Origin: Pelagibius sp048268885
Lineage (GTDB): Bacteria; Pseudomonadota; Alphaproteobacteria; Kiloniellales; Kiloniellaceae
NCBI GenBank assembly: GCA_048268885.1
Contig: JBLWUP010000001.1
Location: 248,001 to 312,000 of the forward strand
Length of the DNA: 64,000 bases
Reading direction: 5' to 3'
Part shown: positions 42,300-50,867 of the stretch, one piece after another
How positions within the stretch are numbered: position 1 is the stretch's first letter
Layout of the letters: each line of letters opens with the position of its first letter
Notes under the pieces: generated by a model
The model's input: only the letters and a program-made list of their open reading frames with translations
Told to the model about the DNA's origin: nothing
Databases searched by the model: none
Program-made: the position numbers and the translations under genes

Positions 42300-42877
42300 T
42301 CCGCCTGGCGCTCACCTTTCTGCTATCCGTCACGCTACTCACGGGGTGTTCCGGTATGAAACCCGAGGACTTTGCCGGCAACGAGCCACGCTTCCTGATT
42401 GAAGAGTATTTCGCCGGGAAGACCAGGGCCTGGGGCATGTTCCAGGACCGCTTCGGCAAGCTGCGCCGCCAATTCGTCGTCGATATCGAAGGCACCTGGG
42501 ACGGCGAGGTCCTGACCCTGGTGGAAGATTTCGTTTACGACAACGGAGAAACCGAGCAGCGCATCTGGAAGATTCGCAAGACGGGAGAGCACAGCTACGA
42601 AGGCAAGGCGAACGGGGTCATCGGCACAGCTCAGGGGCAGAGCTACGGGAATGTACTGCACTGGCGCTACGGCTTTGCGCTGGGTGTCGGCGACAACACC
42701 TGGAACGTCACCTTCGACGACTGGATGTTCCTGCAGGGGGACGGCGTGATGATCAACCGTGCGGAAGTCACAAAGTTCGGCATCGAACTCGGCGAGGTCA
42801 CCATCGCTTTCCGCAAAGACCCGGTCGCCGCCGCAGCAGCGGAGACGGCGGCGCAACGGAGAAGCGCTTTACCCTAG
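42296..42877 (+). CDS. DUF3833 lipoprotein
   Basis: 193 residues. A lipoprotein signal with lipobox LTGC (Cys18) precedes the DUF3833 domain, with PRFLIEEYFAGKTRAWGMFQDRFG and GTWDGEVLTLVEDFVYDNGE. DUF3833 proteins are regular companions of DUF1365 and CFA-synthase-like genes. The product is likely a periplasm-facing lipoprotein. The stop codon TAG at 42875-42877 is the first triplet of an extragenic hairpin. Confidence 0.85.
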   Translation: MIRLALTFLLSVTLLTGCSGMKPEDFAGNEPRFLIEEYFAGKTRAWGMFQDRFGKLRRQFVVDIEGTWDGEVLTLVEDFVYDNGETEQRIWKIRKTGEHSYEGKANGVIGTAQGQSYGNVLHWRYGFALGVGDNTWNVTFDDWMFLQGDGVMINRAEVTKFGIELGEVTIAFRKDPVAAAAAETAAQRRSALP

Positions 42878-42938
42878 AGCAGATCAGGGTCGGCTGGAAT
42901 CGCCGAAGGCGATCCACCAACCCTGTGAATCTGCTCTA
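42875..42938. repeat. Extragenic palindrome A (imperfect hairpin) overlapping the DUF3833 stop
   Basis: Arms TAGAGCAGAT / ATCTGCTCTA flank CAGGGT / ACCCTG and an inner TCGCC-GAA-GGCGA stem, with small bulges. The left arm supplies the DUF3833 stop codon. It is followed by palindrome B 12 bp later. Confidence 0.65.
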
Positions 42939-42950
42939 TGTATTAGAAAT

Positions 42951-43009
42951 AGATCGGATCACGTTTAGACAGAACCACCAAGCCGTTCTGTCTAAACGTG
43001 ATCCGATCT
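42951..43009. repeat. Extragenic palindrome B (25-bp perfect stem) overlapping the SnoaL stop
   Basis: Two 25-bp arms, 42951-42975 and 42985-43009, are exact reverse complements around a 9-nt loop (CACCAAGCC). Arms include AGATCGGATCACGTTTAGAC. The right arm supplies two bases of the minus-strand stop codon of the SnoaL-like gene (43008-43010). It should act as a strong two-way terminator between convergent operons, but it is far longer than usual. Confidence 0.85.
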
Positions 43010-43433
43010 AGCCGATCGAAAGCCGGCGTTTGACTAGGCGCACCAGGTTGCGCAGCAGCGGTACGGTCTCATAGATCTGGCCGGCGTCCCAGTAGTCGAA
43101 ATGCACCGCGACACGACCGGCGCTATCGAAGTGAATCTCGCTCATGCCGGGAATGCGCAAAACCTCGCCGTTGGACCGCCGGAAGGCGAAGTGCCAACGC
43201 AAATAGCAGATCTCGCCGGCGATAGCGTGGCCGGTGACGGCGAAGTCCGGCTGCCCGGCATCCTCGAACATCTTGGCCAGGACCCGGCGATAAGCGTCGA
43301 CGCCCGTGACCTCGTTGAAGGGGTCGCGGAAATGAATGTCGGGCGCGCAGAATACCTCCAGGCGATCCAGATCCCCGGGTGTCATGCCTTCGCAGAAGGC
43401 TATGTAGCGCTCGGCCGCCGCTGCCACACTCAT
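43008..43433 (-). CDS. SnoaL-like/NTF2-fold protein
   Basis: 141 residues. The cone-shaped NTF2 fold is indicated by AERYIAFCEGMTPGDLDRLEVFCAPDIHFRDPFNEVTG, then AYRRVLAKMFEDAG and CYLRWHFAFRRSNG. SnoaL-like proteins include isomerases and cyclases of polyketides and steroids, and many uncharacterised small-molecule binders. It is last in a three-gene minus-strand operon (DUF6134, SDR, SnoaL), overlapping the SDR by 4 bp. The same set occurs with RpoE/ChrR lipid operons, and I infer a shared lipid role. Confidence 0.82.
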   Translation of the reverse strand: MSVAAAAERYIAFCEGMTPGDLDRLEVFCAPDIHFRDPFNEVTGVDAYRRVLAKMFEDAGQPDFAVTGHAIAGEICYLRWHFAFRRSNGEVLRIPGMSEIHFDSAGRVAVHFDYWDAGQIYETVPLLRNLVRLVKRRLSIG

Positions 43434-44197
43434 GACTCTCGCCCTTCCCCGGGGAGCATACGCCGGGTGACGGCGAAAGCCAGTGGCGCCGGCAGGCAGC
43501 GCAGCAGTTTCATCAGATAGACGAAGCGACGTGGGAAGGCGATCTCGAAGCGGTCCGTCTGGAGGCCGCGGTAGAATGCCTCGGCGGCGTCCTCGGGCTC
43601 CATAAGGAAAGGCATGGGAAAGGCGTTGCGGTCGGTCAAGGGGGTGCGCACGAAGCCGGGATTGACGACCTGGACGACAACGCCGGCGGGCGCCAGTTCC
43701 ACGCGCAGCGCCTCTGCCATGTTGATGAGACCCGCCTTTGTCATCCCGTAGGCAGCGGCACTGGGCAGGCCCCGATAGCCGGCCACCGAGGCAACGATGG
43801 CCACCCGGCCCCGCCCCCGCGCGATCATCGCTGGCAAAACGGCCGCCAGGCAGTTCACCGTGCCCATGAGGTTGACCTCCACCAGTTTCCGGAAGTCTTC
43901 AGCTTTCAAGGCCCTCGCATCGACGGGCCGGTGGGTCCCGGCGTTCAACACGGCCTGGCCGATCGGGCCGAGATCCCGCTCGATAAGGGCCACCCCGGCG
44001 CGCACCGCCTCCGCGTCCTGCACGTCGAGGGGCAGCGGATGAATTGCCGCCGCACCTTCGGCCTCTGCAGCCAGCCTCTCCAGCGGTTCACGCCGCCGGG
44101 CCGAGATGGCGAGCGGCGCCCCCGCGCGTGCCACGCGACGGGCCAGCGCAGCCCCCAGGCCGGAGCTGGCGCCCGTGATCCAGACGGTATCGGTCAA
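43430..44197 (-). CDS. Short-chain dehydrogenase/reductase
   Basis: 255 residues, a classical SDR: TGASSGLG cofactor motif at residues 7-14, NAG (LNAGTHRP) near residue 90, and the catalytic Ser/YGMTK near residue 150-156. It oxidises or reduces a hydroxyl group with NAD(P). It overlaps both neighbours by 4 bp (ATGA type), so the operon is translationally coupled. Substrate unknown; a lipid substrate is suggested by the company it keeps. Confidence 0.88.
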   Translation of the reverse strand: MTDTVWITGASSGLGAALARRVARAGAPLAISARRREPLERLAAEAEGAAAIHPLPLDVQDAEAVRAGVALIERDLGPIGQAVLNAGTHRPVDARALKAEDFRKLVEVNLMGTVNCLAAVLPAMIARGRGRVAIVASVAGYRGLPSAAAYGMTKAGLINMAEALRVELAPAGVVVQVVNPGFVRTPLTDRNAFPMPFLMEPEDAAEAFYRGLQTDRFEIAFPRRFVYLMKLLRCLPAPLAFAVTRRMLPGEGRES

Positions 44198-44892
44198 CCG
44201 GAGATCCCGTTGTCGGTCCGAATTTCACGGCGCGCGTAGCTTACTTCGGCGCCGCGCGCCTCAAAGGCTATCTTGACCCACTCGTCTCCGGCATACCAAA
44301 GGTCGAGATTGAGGTCGCCGGAGAGGCGAAAGCGCCGCGCCATCCCCTGGGCCAGACGTTCCTCGCCGAGAAAGTTCGAATTCACCTTCAGGAGGCGGCC
44401 GTGCTGGCTGTCCAGCAGCCGCGTCTGCGCGATGGTGCCGGGGTTCCAGTAACTGGTCGGGAGGATGTCCGCCGGCGCCGGGAACTCGCCTTCCCTGCCG
44501 CTGACCCAGAGTCCGCCGGCCCGCTGCCGCGCGGAGACCTTGTAAGTCTCACCGTCATCGTCCGTCTCGCTGTCGAGCGCCACCAGCCGCCCGTCCCGCC
44601 AGACTTCATGATTGCGGTGGCGATAACGGAACACCGGAATGAACGCAAAGTTGACGACGATATCGATGTCGATATCGGCTTCAAGCTGGTTACCCACCCG
44701 GCTGAAGCGCACTTCGTGCCGGCCGATGGAGGCGCCTTCCCGGCGGATATCAAAGGCAATCTGGCGAACGCCTGGCTGCGGCAAAGCCATCGCCCAAGCG
44801 GACCCGCCCGCAGCCAGGGCGCCGGAAGCGGCGATCCCCGCCAGAAAAGTGCGCCGATCGAAGGTCAGGCAAGGCATATTTCGTTGAGACAC
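44194..44892 (-). CDS. DUF6134-like Tat-exported protein
   Basis: 232 residues from a GTG at 44892; an ATG at 44877 is an alternative. A Tat signal is visible as DRRTFLAGIAASGALAAGG. The mature protein has the DUF6134 pattern: AFDIRREGASIGRHEVRFSRVGNQL, VNFAFIPVFRYRHRNHEVW and a beta-rich end. Its role is unknown; it is probably periplasmic. It begins the minus-strand operon that faces the SigE lipid operon across the palindromes at 42875-43009. A 140-bp noncoding gap with a small CCGGCC/GGCCGG hairpin separates it from the DsrE-like gene. Confidence 0.75.
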   Translation of the reverse strand: MSQRNMPCLTFDRRTFLAGIAASGALAAGGSAWAMALPQPGVRQIAFDIRREGASIGRHEVRFSRVGNQLEADIDIDIVVNFAFIPVFRYRHRNHEVWRDGRLVALDSETDDDGETYKVSARQRAGGLWVSGREGEFPAPADILPTSYWNPGTIAQTRLLDSQHGRLLKVNSNFLGEERLAQGMARRFRLSGDLNLDLWYAGDEWVKIAFEARGAEVSYARREIRTDNGISG

Positions 44893-45033
44893 CGCATTGA
44901 CCCCGGGTTGCTGACAAAGCTCTCCAGAGAAATACGGCCGGATCGCGCCTTTGGATCACCGCGAGAGGCCCATCCCCGGGCCAGGCGGGAAACGCCGGCC
45001 TAAGGCCGGACCCTGTCTATGGGCGGACCCTGA

Positions 45034-45489
45034 CTACGGCCGTACCAGGGTCCAGCCTTCTTCGTCCAGCGCCAGAAGGTGCGCCACGCCGGTCTGCACG
45101 ATCTCGACGCCCTCGATCAGGGGCGGCGCCTCCCCCTCGTTGCGGGTCATGGTATCGAGGGTGTTGCCGCAGGCCTCGAAGCTGACGTTCACCATGCTGA
45201 GCATGAAATTCTCCAGGCGCTTGCGGACCGGCGAGGTGTCCTCCCGCAGCATATGCAGGCCGTCATTGTAGGCGACGATCTGGATCTCGACTTCCTCGCC
45301 CATGGCGCTGTAGTGGCGCGACACATTGGCGGCCACGTCGAGCACGCTGTTCATCTTGCCGAGTTCGGCTTCGGTGATGTAAAGCGCCAGGCGATGGTAG
45401 CCGTCGGCCGCCTGGGCCATCGCCTGGCCGGCGAAGCCGCCGGCGGCCAGCAGCAGGACAAGAACGACCGATCTCAGCTTACGCACCAT
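45034..45489 (-). CDS. Exported DsrE-like protein downstream of sox genes
   Basis: 151 residues. Signal peptide (VLVLLLAAGGFAGQAMAQA) then a DsrE/F-like fold: KYHRLALYITEAELG-like start, VEIQIVAYNDGLHML and SFEACGNTLDTMTRNEGE, with one conserved-position cysteine (ACGNTL). DsrE-family proteins carry or transfer sulfur. It sits 131 bp after soxD on the same strand, consistent with an auxiliary sulfur-handling role in the periplasm. Confidence 0.75.
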   Translation of the reverse strand: MVRKLRSVVLVLLLAAGGFAGQAMAQAADGYHRLALYITEAELGKMNSVLDVAANVSRHYSAMGEEVEIQIVAYNDGLHMLREDTSPVRKRLENFMLSMVNVSFEACGNTLDTMTRNEGEAPPLIEGVEIVQTGVAHLLALDEEGWTLVRP

Positions 45490-45612
45490 GACTTCCTCTC
45501 CTTGCCCGGCGGCCTCAGCGCCTTTCGGACGTGACCGGCGTCGATCCTACGACAGGAAAGGAACTGCGCGAAGCTCGATGAAGCTCACATCTGAGTGAAT
45601 TGGGCGCCGGGA

Positions 45613-45636
45613 GGGCGCGGTCAATCGACCGCGCCC
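45613..45636 (-). terminator. Hairpin at the soxD 3' end
   Basis: A perfect 10-bp stem GGGCGCGGTC / GACCGCGCCC with a 4-nt loop. It overlaps the soxD stop codon (45621-45623). No long T run follows. It probably limits or ends sox transcription ahead of the DsrE-like gene. Confidence 0.45.
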
Positions 45637-46721
45637 GCGCCCTGTTCGTCACCGCCGCCTTCCGGCGTCACGTCAAGCACCGCCGCGCGCTTGGTGATCT
45701 TCACCGGGCCCGGCTTGCATTCGGTCATGCAGGGCTCCGACTTCGCCGCGTAGTGCTTCTCGTCGGCGCGGTCGTCCATGAAAAAGTTCTCTTCATTGGG
45801 CAGGTGAACGTCGCTGAAGTTCTCGCTCGACAGCTCGAACTCCTCGTCGGTCACCACGTCGTTGAGATACAGCAGATAGGCCGTGATCGCGTAGACGTCG
45901 TCGTCGCTCAGCGAGCGGGCGTCGCCGAAGGGCATGGCCCGGCGCACATAGTCGTAGACCGTCGAGAGGTAGGGCCAGTAGGAGCCGATGGTCTTCACCG
46001 GCCGCTCCGCCGTCAGCGTGTCGAAGCCACCGGCCAGAACCGGCCAGCGGTCGCGGCCCTCGCCGAAGTCGCCGTGGCAGACGGCGCAGGCCTCGGCGAA
46101 AATCTCCTCGCCTTCGGTCACGGTTCCCTTGCCCTTGGGCAATCCCTTGCCGTCGGGACGGATGTCGATGTCCCAGGCCGCGATCTCCTCGGCCGTGGCC
46201 TCACGGCCCAGGTGGAAGACGCCGTGGGTCGGCAGCGGCGTATCCTTGGCATTGGCCGGCGCGGAAACCACGGAAGCCTGCTGCGTGGCCGCCGCCGGTG
46301 CCGGCTCCTCGGTCGCCGAAGACTCGGCACCCTCGGAGAAGGTCTTCAGATAGGCGACGACGTCGTCCCGATCGCTTTCCTTGCGCAGGCCGGCAAAGCT
46401 CATCCGGTTGCCCTTGATGTAGTCCCTGGGCTTCTCCAGGTAGGCGTGCAGGGTCTCGTCGTTCCAGACGATGCCTTCCTCTCCGGCCGCGACCATCGCC
46501 TTGGAGTACTTGAAGCCCTCCACGGTGCCGGCGGTCCGCCCGATCAGGTCGTTCAGCTGCGGGCCGACCTTGTTCTTGGCGCCCTCGCCGACGGCGTGGC
46601 AGGCCTTGCACTTGCGGAACACCTTCTCGCCCTTGGCCGCATCGCCCTCGGCGGAGGCCGAAGCGACGGGGATCAGCAGCGCTAGCGCCGCGGCGCCTGC
46701 GAACTTAAGAAACTTCGACAT
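45621..46721 (-). CDS. soxD: Sulfur-oxidation diheme cytochrome SoxD
   Basis: 366 residues from the ATG at 46721, which lies inside the soxC end (17-bp overlap). A signal peptide ends near ASASA. Two heme sites are visible: CKACH at residues 38-42 in a c550-like N-terminal domain and CAVCH at 212-216 in the C-terminal domain. A linker rich in alanine, proline and glutamate joins them. SoxD passes electrons from the SoxC molybdenum centre during oxidation of the sulfane sulfur on SoxY. The tail ends in a run of acidic residues. Confidence 0.92.
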   Translation of the reverse strand: MSKFLKFAGAAALALLIPVASASAEGDAAKGEKVFRKCKACHAVGEGAKNKVGPQLNDLIGRTAGTVEGFKYSKAMVAAGEEGIVWNDETLHAYLEKPRDYIKGNRMSFAGLRKESDRDDVVAYLKTFSEGAESSATEEPAPAAATQQASVVSAPANAKDTPLPTHGVFHLGREATAEEIAAWDIDIRPDGKGLPKGKGTVTEGEEIFAEACAVCHGDFGEGRDRWPVLAGGFDTLTAERPVKTIGSYWPYLSTVYDYVRRAMPFGDARSLSDDDVYAITAYLLYLNDVVTDEEFELSSENFSDVHLPNEENFFMDDRADEKHYAAKSEPCMTECKPGPVKITKRAAVLDVTPEGGGDEQGAGAVD

Positions 46722-48072
46722 TCTCGACCACCCCATCCGCTTTCACGTACCAGGTTTGAATTCCGTTGTTGTGATAGATCGAGTTCTCGCCGCGAGCGAG
46801 GCGCAACTCGTCCTTGGTCGGCTGGATATAGCCGTTCTCGTCCATCGCGCGGGACTGCAGCAGCAACTCCGAACCGTCCCAATCGATGTCGAGGTAGAAG
46901 CGGTGCAGCGCCTTCGACAGGCTCGGCCCGTCGATGCGCGCCTGCTTCCAGGTGCGCCCGCCGTCGATGGTGACGTCAACGCGCTTGATGGTGCCGTTGC
47001 CCGACCAGGCCAGGCCGGAAATAACCAGCGGGCCACGCCCGTGGGTGACCGGCGCCTGGGGGCTGGGGCTGGTGATCACGGACTTCACGTCCATGACCCA
47101 TGTGAAGCGCCGCGCCTTGCCGTTGGCCAGCAGGTCCGTGTACTTCGAGGTCTCCTCGCGCTGATGCCAGGGCATATCGCCCACTTCCAGGCGGCGCAGC
47201 CACTTGACCCACATGTTGCCTTCCCAGCCGGGCACCACGAGACGCACGGGGTAACCCTGCTCCGGACGCAGCGCCTCGCCGTTCATCTTGAAGGCGACCA
47301 GGCAGTCGTCCATCGCCTTTTCCATCGGGATCGAGCGGGTCATGGCAGAGGCATCAGCACCCTCGGCAAGCAGCCACTTGCCGTTGGTCTTGACGCCCGC
47401 TTCCTCCAGCAGATGGCGCAGCCGCACGCCGGTATAGACCACACAGTGGACCATGCCGTGGGTGAACTGGCAGCCGTTCAGCTGGGCGCCGCGCCACTCC
47501 ATGCCGGAGTTGGCGGCGCACTCCAGGAAATAGACCCGGTTCTCGCGCGGGAAGCGCTTCAGGTCTTCCATGGTGAAGACCAGCGGCGTGTCGACCAAGC
47601 CGGAAATCATCAAGCGATGCTGGGCGGGATCCACCTCGGCGATACCGGCATGGTGCCGCTCGAAGCAGAGGCCGTTCGGCGTGATGATGCCGTCCAGCTC
47701 GTGCAGCGGCGTAAAGTTCACCGAAGACACCGGGTCCGCGGTCAGCCAAGCGACGTCGCGGCGGACCACGTTCTCCTCGTACGGCGAGGGCGTGCCGTAG
47801 GGACGCGAGTCGACGCCGTCGCCGAGATAGCGGTTCCAGTCCTGGACCTCGGTGATCACCGGGTCGCCCGCCGCCGCGGCAGGCCGCGCCTGCAGGCCGG
47901 CAATCGCCGCGCCCGCCCCGGCCGCCAGACCGGTGGTCAGCAATTGGCGCCGCGAGGGATTCGCGACGGCTGCCGTCTTCTCGGCCACTTGGCCCTCCCC
48001 CTGGCTCGCCATGGGGGAGACCGATTTCTTGCTGCCGGATACGCTCGACATTCCTTTGCTCCGAAGTGTCAT
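46705..48072 (-). CDS. soxC: Sulfane dehydrogenase molybdenum subunit SoxC
   Basis: 455 residues. A Tat signal (SRRQLLTTGLAAGAGAAIAG around residues 40-59) precedes a sulfite-oxidase-type fold. The molybdenum cysteine is in YFLECAANSGMEWRG near residue 180; C-terminal dimer domain starts at about KSVITSPSPQAPV. SoxCD removes six electrons from the SoxY-bound sulfane sulfur, and its presence means thiosulfate can be oxidised fully to sulfate without sulfur globules. It starts at 48072 (AGAGG at about 6 bp), with ATG at 48051 as alternative. Confidence 0.92.
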   Translation of the reverse strand: MTLRSKGMSSVSGSKKSVSPMASQGEGQVAEKTAAVANPSRRQLLTTGLAAGAGAAIAGLQARPAAAAGDPVITEVQDWNRYLGDGVDSRPYGTPSPYEENVVRRDVAWLTADPVSSVNFTPLHELDGIITPNGLCFERHHAGIAEVDPAQHRLMISGLVDTPLVFTMEDLKRFPRENRVYFLECAANSGMEWRGAQLNGCQFTHGMVHCVVYTGVRLRHLLEEAGVKTNGKWLLAEGADASAMTRSIPMEKAMDDCLVAFKMNGEALRPEQGYPVRLVVPGWEGNMWVKWLRRLEVGDMPWHQREETSKYTDLLANGKARRFTWVMDVKSVITSPSPQAPVTHGRGPLVISGLAWSGNGTIKRVDVTIDGGRTWKQARIDGPSLSKALHRFYLDIDWDGSELLLQSRAMDENGYIQPTKDELRLARGENSIYHNNGIQTWYVKADGVVENVEVS

Positions 48073-48114
48073 GTTCGCCTCTTGGGGCGCAAACTGCGCC
48101 GCTTTGCCGAAAAG

Positions 48115-49809
48115 CTAGCCGACCACCTTGACCGACTGGTTCTCTTCAACATGAACGTTGGGGTTCTTCTGCAGATGGGCCTCGACCACATCCCAGATCG
48201 GCGGGCCTTCCGTGCCTTCGTTGACCGATGCCCAGCCGGCGACCACGTAGTCGCGCGCCGGATCGATCTGCTCACCGGTCGCCAGGAAGGTCATGTCCGA
48301 GATGCGCGAGCCGATCGCCTGGTTCGGGTCGATCTTGTAGCCCAGGCCGCCGACGCGAACCATGTCCCCGCCCTGCTGGTAGTAAGGATCGGGATTGAAC
48401 AGGTTGTCGGCGACGTCTTCCAGGATGTCCTTGATGAGCTGGCCGTTCATGGTGGAACGGTAAGCCTCGGGATAGGTCATGGAACAGGCGTTGTGCACGT
48501 CCTCGACGGTGATCGCCTGGCCCGGCAGCAGCGAGGTGCCCCAGCGGAAGCCCGGCGAGAGCGCAATCTCGGCGTCACGCTCGGCGAGCAGCGCCTGACA
48601 GATCAGGTCGTCAAAGGTGCCGTTGAAGTTGCCGCGGCGGTACAGCAAAGAATCGGTCTGCCCCAGTTCGCGCTTCAGCTCGTCTTCGTAAGGCGCGCGC
48701 AGCTTGTCGATAAAGGCGCTCATCTCCGGATCCGGCGTGATCACGTCGGAGAAAACCGGGATCAGGCGATACTTGAAGCCCTTCACCTCCCCGCCGGAGA
48801 CGTTGAGGTCGACCCGCGAAACGAACTTGCCGTTCGAGCCTGAAGCGATCAGCATCGTCTTGCCGACCATCACCGGCTCCGGCAGGGCGTCATGGGTGTG
48901 GCCGGACAACAGGACGTCGATGCCCTCGACGCGGCTGGCCATCTTGCGGTCGACGTCGAAGCCGTTGTGCGACAGCACGACGATCACGTCGGCGCCCTCT
49001 TCGCGGGCCGCGGCGACGTTCTTCACCATCTCTTCCTCGCGGATGCCGAAGCTCCAGTTCGGGATCATCCAGCGGGGATTGGCGATCGGGGTATAGGGGA
49101 AGGCCTGGCCAATAACCGCGACCTTCACGCCGCCGCGCTCGAAGATCTCGTAGGCCTTGAAGGCCGGCTCCATCCATTCGTCGTCGAAGACGTTCCCGGC
49201 AAGCAGCGGAAACTCGAGAGAGTCCTTGATCTCGGTCACCCGGTCGGTGCCGTAGGTGAACTCCCAGTGGGCGGTCATGGCGTCGGTACCGAGGGCGTGC
49301 ATGACGTCGACCATGTCCTGGCCCTGGGTCTCATTCGCCGTGTAGCTGCCCTGCCAGGTATCGCCGCCGTCCAGGAACAGCGTCTTGTCCTCGCCGCGCT
49401 CGGCGCGCACCCGCTTGACAATGGTCGCCACGCGGTCGAGGCCGCCCATCTTGCCGTAGGCCTTGGCGAGCGAAACGTAGTCGACCGAGGTCAGGGCGTA
49501 GGCCTCCGGGCTGCCGGGCGTCAGATTGAACATCTTCAGGAAATCTTCGCCGGTCACATGCGGCGGCAGGCCCGCCACCTCGCCGACGCCGAGATTGACC
49601 GAGGGCTCACGGAAGTAGAGCGGCTTCATCTGGGCATGAATGTCGGTGATGTGCAGCAGGGTGACGTTGCCGAAGTCCTCGGCTGCCAGCAGGTCCTCCT
49701 CGGTCAGCGCCTGCTGGGCGGCGACCTGGCTCCAACGGCCATGCATCCCCGGGCCGAAAATGGTCGCCAGGGCTACCGAAGCGGTCAGGAAATCGCGTCT
49801 CGAGAACAT
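48115..49809 (-). CDS. soxB: Thiosulfohydrolase SoxB
   Basis: 564 residues. A Tat signal MFSRRDFLTASVALATIFG opens the protein. Dimanganese ligands of the 5'-nucleotidase-like fold are visible in LHITDIHAQ, GGDTWQGSY and SGHTHD. SoxB hydrolyses the sulfonate of SoxY-bound thiosulfate to release sulfate. It is preceded by a 112-bp gap that carries a hairpin at 49886-49910. Length and order (soxA-B-C-D) are standard. Confidence 0.95.
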   Translation of the reverse strand: MFSRRDFLTASVALATIFGPGMHGRWSQVAAQQALTEEDLLAAEDFGNVTLLHITDIHAQMKPLYFREPSVNLGVGEVAGLPPHVTGEDFLKMFNLTPGSPEAYALTSVDYVSLAKAYGKMGGLDRVATIVKRVRAERGEDKTLFLDGGDTWQGSYTANETQGQDMVDVMHALGTDAMTAHWEFTYGTDRVTEIKDSLEFPLLAGNVFDDEWMEPAFKAYEIFERGGVKVAVIGQAFPYTPIANPRWMIPNWSFGIREEEMVKNVAAAREEGADVIVVLSHNGFDVDRKMASRVEGIDVLLSGHTHDALPEPVMVGKTMLIASGSNGKFVSRVDLNVSGGEVKGFKYRLIPVFSDVITPDPEMSAFIDKLRAPYEDELKRELGQTDSLLYRRGNFNGTFDDLICQALLAERDAEIALSPGFRWGTSLLPGQAITVEDVHNACSMTYPEAYRSTMNGQLIKDILEDVADNLFNPDPYYQQGGDMVRVGGLGYKIDPNQAIGSRISDMTFLATGEQIDPARDYVVAGWASVNEGTEGPPIWDVVEAHLQKNPNVHVEENQSVKVVG

Positions 49810-49885
49810 AATATTCCTCTCTTCCTGTCCGCGCCGTCACGCCGGCGGACAGGACCGTCGAATACCGAAAAGAGAATGTCGGGAT

Positions 49886-49910
49886 CCGGCGGCGGCCGCG
49901 CCGCCGCCGG
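49886..49910 (-). terminator. Hairpin between soxA and soxB
   Basis: A perfect 10-bp stem CCGGCGGCGG / CCGCCGCCGG with loop CCGCG in the 112-bp soxA-soxB gap. No T run follows. It may reduce transcription or stabilise soxXYZA mRNA so that those products exceed SoxBCD. Confidence 0.4.
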
Positions 49911-49921
49911 TCCGTTACAAC

Positions 49922-50785
49922 TTACTGCCTGACGGCAGGGGTCTCGATCGAGAGACCGGTACCGCGCCAGGTGACGTAAACCTCAAGCGCCATCAGGTCG
50001 TCCGAGAAGGCCGCCGGGAATTCCGCGCGGGTATCCCGGATGCAGCCGCGGAAGCGGTTATGCAGCGAGACCATGTTGGCCTGCTTGAGTCGATAGGTCG
50101 GGAAGCCGTTCACGTTGCCTTGGCTGAGGTGGTCGGCACGGATGTAGTTCCCGTTGTTCTCTTCATGACAGGAAGCGCAGGAGAGATTCAACTGACCCGT
50201 ACGGGTGTAGTAAAGCTCCTCGCCCTTCTTCCACCAGCTCTGCAGGTCACCCTGGCTGAGGTCGACATGCATCGGTGTGCCCAGCGACTGGTGCTTGATG
50301 AAGGTCGTGAGCGCCTTCTGCTCCGCCGCGTCGAACTTGTAGGCTTCCGCCTTCATATTGTTCTCACGGCACTTGTTGATCTGCAGTTCCATGTTGATCG
50401 GCCGCTTCGCCGCGTCATCCCACTTGGGATAGGCCGCCGCGACACCCGCCATGGTCTCGGAAGCATCGCCGTGACAGGACGCGCAGGACTTGCCGGCGTC
50501 GCCTTCCACGGTGTTCCAGATCTCCTCGCCGCGCTCGACGTAGAGCATGCCGGGGTTCTGAAAGGAGTCCGTTTCGAGATCGCGGGTTTCCGGCGTGCGG
50601 TACAGCCAGCCGGAGAGCACCTCGTCGAGCGGATGCCCGTCCGGTGCCGCGGTCCGCGTCACCATCTTCTTCTCGCCGTCAATAACGAGTTCGTCGCTCA
50701 CCGGCTCGGCGCTGACCACCGAGACGGCCACTCCAGAGGCAGCTACAGCGGCGACCGCCGCCAGGATTATTTTTTTCTTCAACAC
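49922..50785 (-). CDS. soxA: Diheme cytochrome SoxA
   Basis: 287 residues from a GTG at 50785 with GGGAGGG about 5 bp upstream. Signal peptide (KKKIILAAVAAVAASG) ends near SAE. Two CxxCH sites, CASCH at residues 101-105 and at 203-207, show it is the diheme form. Cys248 in RFRGCIRD is the conserved cysteine persulfide ligand of the catalytic heme. With SoxX it links thiosulfate to the SoxY cysteine. Confidence 0.93.
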   Translation of the reverse strand: MLKKKIILAAVAAVAASGVAVSVVSAEPVSDELVIDGEKKMVTRTAAPDGHPLDEVLSGWLYRTPETRDLETDSFQNPGMLYVERGEEIWNTVEGDAGKSCASCHGDASETMAGVAAAYPKWDDAAKRPINMELQINKCRENNMKAEAYKFDAAEQKALTTFIKHQSLGTPMHVDLSQGDLQSWWKKGEELYYTRTGQLNLSCASCHEENNGNYIRADHLSQGNVNGFPTYRLKQANMVSLHNRFRGCIRDTRAEFPAAFSDDLMALEVYVTWRGTGLSIETPAVRQ

Positions 50786-50867
50786 ATTCCCTCCCGTTTG
50801 TGCCTCACCCATTCGGCCGGCGCCGTTGTTCTGTTGGTTCGGCTCCGGCCGTCATTTGCCTGGGGCC

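Noticed and set aside
42951..43009. The 25-bp perfect inverted repeat as an insertion sequence end
   Set aside because: Only 9 bp lie between the arms and no transposase is near, so it is an extragenic palindrome, not a complete element.
46471..48843. A 790-codon plus-strand open frame across sox genes
   Set aside because: Antisense to soxB, soxC and soxD, which all have diagnostic motifs; no ribosome site or family match.
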